Of a DNA stretch of 64,000 nucleotides, positions 57,828 through 64,000 are shown one piece after another. The stretch is from positions 1,478,299 to 1,542,298 of the forward strand of contig SCFE01000082.1 in assembly GCA_004352715.1 (NCBI GenBank), read 5' to 3'. Made by a program: the position numbers and the translations under genes. A model generated the notes under the pieces. It was not told the origin of the DNA and did no database searches. It saw nothing but the letters and a program-made list of their open reading frames with translations. This stretch comes from Hofstenia miamia (Eukaryota > Xenacoelomorpha > Acoela). Each line of letters starts with the position of its first letter. Positions within the stretch are counted from its first letter, which is position 1.

Positions 57828-57845
57828 AAATATAGAAGGTACTAG

Positions 57846-58832
57846 TCAATTTTCTAATTGATTACTGTTGCTTTGATTATAAGAAGAGCTAATTGATTTG
57901 ATGATTTCATCAATATTTTTTTCACTTTCAATGATATGAGACTTGTAATATAGTTTAAGTCCTTTGATTTTGAGCTGTGATTTTTCAAGGCCCTTTAATA
58001 CCAATTCGTATCTAAATTTCAACAACATGCGTTCTTTGGCTAAGTCATCTGGTGTAAAATCATTGCGAATAAATATTGAGGTTCCTTTTAGTTTATAAGT
58101 TGATAATTTAATATCCCAGAAACTATGAAATTTGACCACAAGGGGCGCGGTGTAGTGCGAGATTGAATAAACTTCCCTCTTCGATAACAATCATCAAATT
58201 CGCAATCGACACCTAGGTTATATTTAAATAATTCCTTAAGTACATCACGATCAGCATGCAGTTTGTCAATTGGATTTGTGTATTCAGATTTTTCAGCCAG
58301 TCCAGAAACCAATAAAGTCAATCGACTATCATCAGTCACATGTGACTGCTGAGGAGCAGTTTGTAGTGGAATCCGCTCATGACTTATTTTCATAATTGTT
58401 CTTCCAATCGTCGAGGCTAGTCTTGAATTTTTTTATATCAGTATTCAAGTTATCCATCTTGTTTATAATCATTTTGTTTTGCTCTGCTTGAGAGTTTAAT
58501 TGATCTATATCAAGCTTTAACTTCTCTATTTTGGATATGGTCTTTAATAGTAAAGCATTTTGTCTTTTTTGTTCTTCATTTAATTTGTTCATGTTAAATT
58601 CCGAGTTAAGAAAAGCTTCTTTCCTTTTCGCATCAGAGCAAACATTGCAGAAGGTAATAATTTGATCTTTCATTTTTAATAGCAGATCTGCTTGTGCATT
58701 GGAGAATCCGGAACAAGTCTTCTTGAGTAAATGAAAGTTTGTTTTTCAGTACACACATTGAAACAGTTCATCTTCATTTGAAATTACGGATTTACAAGTA
58801 TAGCAGGTTGTGTCATTAGTGTTACTTGACAT
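57846..58832 (-). pseudogene. LINE ORF1: PHD finger, coiled coil, RRM-like and C-terminal domain
   Basis: From ATG 58832: MSSNTNDTTCYTCKSVIS... then CSGF...TFCNVC, a PHD-like zinc finger; a coiled-coil stretch follows (NEEQKRQNALLLKTISKIEK..., ~58490-58600); then LLVSGLAEKSEYTNPIDKLH (~58250-58315) and FDDCYRRGKFIQ, an RRM-like half; then APLVVKFHSFWDIKLST and SIFIRNDFTPDDLAKERMLL (~58015-58090), the C-terminal domain of CR1/L1-like ORF1. It ends at TAG/TGA near 57858. Two frame shifts (near 58380 and 58190) and one stop near 58750 break an otherwise well-preserved ORF1. RNA-binding chaperone of LINE RNPs by family. Confidence 0.82.
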
Positions 58833-58860
58833 TACTTGTTATTCAAAGTTAAATAAGCTA

Positions 58861-60604
58861 TTCAAATTTCAAGCCGTTCGGTTTCCCACTATTAAGAATA
58901 TGTTTATTAATTAAGGATATATTTGCTGTGCGAATTGCATGTTCGACACGTAGGAAGCCTTTGACAAACCAGCATTAAAAATGGTAATTTCATGTTTTAT
59001 TTTGAAAATGAAGCAAATTTCATGGTATGGAAGATCTAACTTCTGCCACATGGACAAGCCTGCACTGCATGCAATATTACATTGGTCCTTATATTTAAAA
59101 TTCAATTATTCCCCGTTAAAAATCATACAAAACTGCAATACACAACGTACACAAAATAGCATTCAGTTAAGCTGATGCTTAAGAAGCAAACTAAAAATAT
59201 CAAATGTTTAATCTTAAAACATTCAAGCATTGTCATCAACAATTATTATTGTTTAAATAAAATGCACTTAAAGCTGCTAATATATCCTTGTATATATTCT
59301 TCAACAATGTGCTAATGTTTTTGCACATAACAAATTTCAATTCAACAGTTTTACTTTGATTAGATTTAAATATATTTTTAGAAGAAACATAAAAAAGTAT
59401 AATGTCTAGTTTTATATTTCTTAGACAGCCTGCATCTTCTACAAATTCTATAATCGACTTTATATTTCCGATTTTGCATTCTATATTTTGGTCGAAATTT
59501 TATATATCTTGTACTAACATAGAATCTCTCTTCCATACATTTCTAATAGATAATTATTACTTGTATTATTATGTGAAGATTTTCAAAGTGAAAGGATTTA
59601 CATGGTAAAACTTTGTATTCCCACATTTGGTACATACAAGTTTTTATTATCTTACATAAACATGAAGTTTCTTGCAATTGACACCTGTGGAACTTGAATG
59701 TTTTTGCAAATTTCTTGGCAAGTCAAAACTTTCCAAGTTTTTTGTGGTTCAACTGTGAGACATGGAAGTAATTAATCTACACCATAATCGACACTTCTGA
59801 AAGCCACCCCTGTTTATATTTGTTATGAAGCAATTTTCATTGTAATTATTATGCTTTAAAAAAAATCAAGCGTTGTTTAGTAGTAATTCTCACATATGAA
59901 ATATTGGATTTGGCACAGTAATTCACTAAAATTTGATTCTTTTGAGGCAAGTTTATTGCTATTCTCCAGAAATGGCACTTGTCACCATCCAAAGCACTGT
60001 GTCGTTATCAAATATGCAATGCTGGCTACAACAGCTTACAATAGCATTATTAAGTGATCACCAAAAGCGTGTGACAGTCGTAATAAACTTCATGGACCAA
60101 AACTGAACAAAGCCCCACGAAGTTGAAAAAATATTGAAAAAAGAGACCCCGAAAATAAAAATGGATCTCACCACTTTAGTCTTAAATATTTTTTAATTTT
60201 TGCAATTTTTTTAGTTTAATCCATAACAATTAATGTTAAAAACTTGTCGCGGAAATTCCACCGTACGTCGATCCCCTTGTGTACGCAACTGAAGACAACT
60301 GACAAAATATGTTGGAAAGAGCAACTGTAAAATACACGTAGTTGTACGTTTGATTGAAACAAACTTATTGTCAACGAGCCGAAATTTCGATTTATTTCGA
60401 ATTATTTACATAGTTCTTTCTATTATTTAATAAGCACTTTAACATTAGATTATAGAAAAAGGTTGTTGAATGAAAAAATAAGAAAAGCAGCCTAAACCAT
60501 TTAAAAATCAGAACTATACACAGGCTCAATTGTATATTAAATTCAGTGCTCAAGCTCGGCTCGTTCACAAGTCTGGATTGAAATATTTGTAAAAAAAATT
60601 ATCA
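58861..60604. other. AT-rich noncoding DNA upstream of the USP gene
   Basis: No coding motif. It contains a dispersed repeat (60115-60300) shared with ~24.1 kb. The far right part may include distal regulatory DNA of the USP gene. Confidence 0.5.
60115..60300 (+). repeat. Dispersed repeat, copy 2 (partner near 24050-24230)
   Basis: Shares the T-rich tract and the following CGG(G/-)AAATTCCACC motif with the 24.1-kb copy. Termini not determined. Confidence 0.45.
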
Positions 60605-60612
60605 CATATAAG

Positions 60613-60784
60613 CAGTGGCGGAGGAACGAAATTTCGTTGGGGGAGGCAAGGTACATATTTTACCTAACATACGAAATAACTGTGAGTACATTTACTGTTT
60701 GAATTATAAAATTTAGGGAGGTAGTTTCTGAAATTTCAATTTTAGAGGGCAACTGCCTCCTCAGCCTCACTTGCGCCGCCATTG
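60613..60784. mobile_element. hAT-type MITE, 172 bp
   Basis: Perfect 8-bp target duplication CATATAAG (60605-60612 and 60785-60792). Ends CAGTGGCGGAGGAAC and, reverse-complemented, CAATGGCGGCGCAAG. The interior has a short inverted pair CGAAATTTCG. No coding capacity. It sits about 270 bp upstream of the USP start codon, so it could contribute to the promoter region. Confidence 0.88.
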
Positions 60785-61057
60785 CATATAAGTTGTTTTT
60801 ATATACCTTCTTTATTCTCTTTGTAGTTTGATTACAATTTTAGTGCATGTTTACCTTTTCCTATTGATGTTGATTACTGCAAACGTTAGCGTCAATTGAA
60901 ACACACAGTAAATAATTAACTGGTATCATAACCTGTTTAAATAGTTGAATATATTTATTGAACAATTTCGCCGTCTAACAGTGAGTCACAAGCGAATAAA
61001 TTCGCAAGAGAAAATTCTCTCGTCCGTTTGAATAGTGTAGACATTTAATAGAAATCG

Positions 61058-63108
61058 ATGGCCGAAGAATTCAATGTACTAGTTTGTGTTGATGGAAGTC
61101 CACAAAGCGAACATGCTTTCGAAAACTACATCAAAATGCACCACAAACCTGAAAACAAAGTTGTGCTTTTCTTCGCTGGTGATCCCATTTTTGTTCCTAC
61201 TTTTAGTTCCAATTACATGGCCATAACACCTGATACAATTGCTAAAGAAACAAAGGTAATTTTGTTGTTTGCTTAAATACAGGGGTAGGTAAAAAATTAT
61301 TTGGACTGTGACAAGTAAAATTGCCATTAATTGGGAAGGTAAAAATCAATTACACTGTGTAACAAAAAATATTTTTTCTTAGTTTAGTACTTTTTTTCAG
61401 TGTTTCTGGGTAATTTGATTATGCTAAAATGATTAAAGGTTATTTTCATGGTAGAAACCATACTTTGAAATTATCATTAAATTGAATTTATTGCCTAAAT
61501 AGAAGATTAAGCTTAAAAATCAGAAATTTTATTATGGTGAAGATACTAAAAATCCCCAAATAACTTATATAAATGTACATAAACATCTAATTTTATTTTG
61601 ATATTAATGCAAGCAGATAGATGCTTTGTGTTCATCCAGAAGTCATGAGCCCAAAATATAGCCTAAATAGGGTAGTTTTCAAATTCCTTTAATTGAGATG
61701 TTATCCCGGCTTTTAGCTTTTCAACAACCCCATCCTTAGTGATCAAATAACTAGTAAATAGTTTGTTTTCATATATTTGAACATACAAAAATTTAATCAA
61801 GCTGAAATGTTCTCCCAAAATATTGTTTTCTCATAAAGAAGTCTCTTGAGTTGTTGGTGTAATTTTCCCTTAGCTCATCACTAAACAAACCAAAACTTTC
61901 ATGAAATGACCCTCCCCAATTAATAGGTAAAAATAACTTACTATTGTGGTTCTTCGAGTCATCCCATATATGAGAATTGCAAATGGCAAAGGCTGGTTGA
62001 TCTTCAAATACGCAAAAATATATTATTTGGGTGTCAACATCCAATATCCTGATAAATGCTAAATTTATAAAAATATGATTCAGAATATTTTAATTGCATC
62101 TCCACTATTTATAAAAGGGTTGATTTTTTCGAATATAATATTCAGTTATGCAACAGAATTTATACAGGACTTGCATTTATAAGAAGCGGTGATATTTGCA
62201 GAGAAGAGTGAGTAATGTTGTCATAAGCACAGTTTAGGGTTATGTAGCTATGCTAGGGGCATAAAAGTATATTAAATTTGTGATGATAAGTTGATACATC
62301 ACAACAGAGAACCGATGTTAATCAATTACTGTGGGAAATGAGAAGCGGGAAGGTTTAACTTCAATGTCCCAATGCGGTATATAGTTCAAAAAATTTCATT
62401 GCCATGGTCTAATAAGCTACTTTTCTCTCCAAGGGAAGGGCGATGTGGTTTAAATTTAATGTGGCCATAGCCCATCCCCAGTACCTACTCCACTGATTTA
62501 TATAACCATCCTATGCAAAATATAAAAGAACTGTAAAGTTTATCCAATGATTAAGGACTTTATTGTTAGCAACTTTATTTAACTGAACTTTACAATGGAG
62601 TCATTTCGGAATTTTTCATGCGATGTATAAGTAATTTTTTGTGTAAACTGCTGCTGGATTAAATGCTCTTTGGTTATTAAGCCGGATAAATAGTATTTCT
62701 GGTTGTATAAAACATCATATTATATTAAGAAAATTGTCTTCAAAGTCTCAGCATATGTTAGTAGAGTTTTTAAAGTGAATTATTTTTTGTAATTAGTGGA
62801 CAATTAAAAGCTAATCGTCTTTTAAGATTATTATATTTTAGGATAAAGAGGCCCAGGCCTTAAAACTTAATGAAAAATTCAGCAAGATCGCCAAAGACAA
62901 AGGTTTGTCGAAGTATGAATTTATTCAAGTGTGCAACACTGTATCGGCTGGGGAATCTATCTGTAGCTATGCCAAGGAGCATTCCTTCAACTCTATTGTA
63001 ATTGGTACACGCGGTTTGGGCAAAATACGTCGTACGATTTTAGGAAGCGTTTCGGATTATGTTGTACATCATGCGCACATTCCAGTAACTGTAGTGCCCA
63101 TGCATTGA
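61058..63108 (+). CDS. Universal stress protein (USP/UspA domain), two exons
   Basis: Exon 1 61058-61255, intron 61256-62841 (GT...AG, phase 0), exon 2 62842-63108; total 154 residues, the usual single-domain size. The start is ATG 61058 in context ATCGATGGCC. The N-terminal strand NVLVCVDGSPQSEHAF carries the conserved Asp (D12) that contacts adenine in ATP-binding USPs. The C-terminus has the ATP motif G-x2-G-x9-G-S (G121, G124, G134, S135: GTRGLG...LGSVSDYV) followed by HHAHIPVTVV. This marks the ATP-binding UspA subgroup, cytosolic stress-related nucleotide-binding dimers. No signal peptide or membrane segment. All motif residues are intact, so I regard it as a functional host gene. No canonical AATAAA is seen before the gap at 63184, and the 3' end may lie in it. 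An additional 5' noncoding exon is possible. Confidence 0.93.
61256..62841 (+). other. Intron of the USP gene
   Basis: Starts AAAG|GTAATT and ends TTATATTTTAG|GATAAA; joining leaves the frame unchanged (codon boundary). 1586 bp, AT-rich, no TE coding motif seen. Open frames inside it (for example 61793-62044, minus) show no family motif. Confidence 0.9.
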
Positions 63109-63183
63109 TTTGTTAATGTTAAATTTAGTTTGTCTAAATATATTTCAATTATATTATAAAACTACATTATACTTTCACTTTTA

Positions 63184-64000
63184 NNNNNNNNNNNNNNNNN
63201 NNNNNNNNNNNNNNNNNNNNNNNNNNNNNNNNNNNNNNNNNNNNNNNNNNNNNNNNNNNNNNNNNNNNNNNNNNNNNNNNNNNNNNNNNNNNNNNNNNNN
63301 NNNNNNNNNNNNNNNNNNNNNNNNNNNNNNNNNNNNNNNNNNNNNNNNNNNNNNNNNNNNNNNNNNNNNNNNNNNNNNNNNNNNNNNNNNNNNNNNNNNN
63401 NNNNNNNNNNNNNNNNNNNNNNNNNNNNNNNNNNNNNNNNNNNNNNNNNNNNNNNNNNNNNNNNNNNNNNNNNNNNNNNNNNNNNNNNNNNNNNNNNNNN
63501 NNNNNNNNNNNNNNNNNNNNNNNNNNNNNNNNNNNNNNNNNNNNNNNNNNNNNNNNNNNNNNNNNNNNNNNNNNNNNNNNNNNNNNNNNNNNNNNNNNNN
63601 NNNNNNNNNNNNNNNNNNNNNNNNNNNNNNNNNNNNNNNNNNNNNNNNNNNNNNNNNNNNNNNNNNNNNNNNNNNNNNNNNNNNNNNNNNNNNNNNNNNN
63701 NNNNNNNNNNNNNNNNNNNNNNNNNNNNNNNNNNNNNNNNNNNNNNNNNNNNNNNNNNNNNNNNNNNNNNNNNNNNNNNNNNNNNNNNNNNNNNNNNNNN
63801 NNNNNNNNNNNNNNNNNNNNNNNNNNNNNNNNNNNNNNNNNNNNNNNNNNNNNNNNNNNNNNNNNNNNNNNNNNNNNNNNNNNNNNNNNNNNNNNNNNNN
63901 NNNNNNNNNNNNNNNNNNNNNNNNNNNNNNNNNNNNNNNNNNNNNNNNNNNNNNNNNNNNNNNNNNNNNNNNNNNNNNNNNNNNNNNNNNNNNNNNNNNN
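63184..64000. other. Assembly gap to the window edge
   Basis: All N from 63184 to the end of the window. Confidence 0.99.

Larger units (their letters stand above)
55620..58860 (-). mobile_element. LINE (CR1-like) with PHD/coiled-coil ORF1 and truncated RT
   Basis: Minus-strand non-LTR retrotransposon. ORF1 at 58832-57846, then an N gap (57827-57521), a duplicated ORF2 segment (57520-57161), and ORF2 pre-RT/RT (57101-55721). The RT breaks off right after GVPQGT and passes directly into a 3' tail with AATAAATATCTCTCTCTCTC (the reverse complement of 55633-55661), so the second half of RT is deleted. Much less decayed than the other LINEs in the window. Confidence 0.85.

Noticed and set aside
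61793-62044. Minus-strand ORF in the USP intron as a nested gene
   Set aside because: No motif and ordinary AT-rich intron composition.
1-64000. tRNA and rRNA genes
   Set aside because: I looked for tRNA B-box-like (GGTTCRANNCC) words and found no convincing cloverleaf context; no rRNA-like sequence was noticed. A covariance-model scan would be decisive.

Overview
This is an AT-rich eukaryotic (metazoan) assembly window made almost entirely of transposable elements (TEs), with one host gene at the right edge. The gene (61058-63108, +) is a two-exon universal stress protein (USP) with a GT-AG intron. USP genes occur in cnidarians, molluscs, annelids and flatworms but are absent from insects and vertebrates. 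With the AT-richness and the TE mix, this suggests a non-insect invertebrate such as a cnidarian or lophotrochozoan; I cannot go further. There are no bacterial operons, CRISPR arrays or rRNA genes, and I found no convincing tRNA.

Layout. 1-3765: featureless AT-rich DNA. 3770-6381: near-intact piggyBac (TTAA duplications, one in-frame stop). 8616-9615: 1-kb gap, then a decayed LINE with a restriction-like endonuclease (+, to ~11760). 11930-14427: minus-strand LINE split by a Tc1/mariner (12318-13602) whose transposase ORF is open but lacks the second catalytic Asp. 14428-15963: twelve near-identical 128-bp tandem repeats. 16085-18442: apparently intact autonomous hAT with 8-bp target duplication. 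20594-21905: decayed Tc1. 24865-26374: internally deleted hAT, with a sister fragment at 26735-26939. 27880-30108 and 30113 onward: two decayed piggyBacs back to back, apparently sharing one TTAA. 32130-34480: LINE remnant. 34733-35480: hAT remnant forming a perfect 130-bp-arm palindrome beside a gap. 36900-38006 and 38940-41681: two more hAT-type elements; the second contains a 971-bp tandem duplication and a possible piggyBac end. 42545-45810: Ty3/gypsy pol remnant interrupted by two hAT insertions (42615-43100, 44456-45486). 46900-53629: LINE carrying a pogo/Tigger element (47163-49472). 55620-58860: minus-strand LINE with PHD-finger/coiled-coil ORF1, internal deletion and assembly gaps. 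60613-60784: 172-bp hAT-type MITE just upstream of the USP gene. 63184-64000: gap.

There is no operon-like cooperation between genes. The main interest is the nesting record (relative ages from target-site duplications), the transposases that are intact or almost intact, and a recurrent short palindrome 14-18 bp inside the 5' ends of four unrelated piggyBac-like elements. Boundaries given with target-site duplications were read base by base. LINE and gypsy boundaries are approximate.
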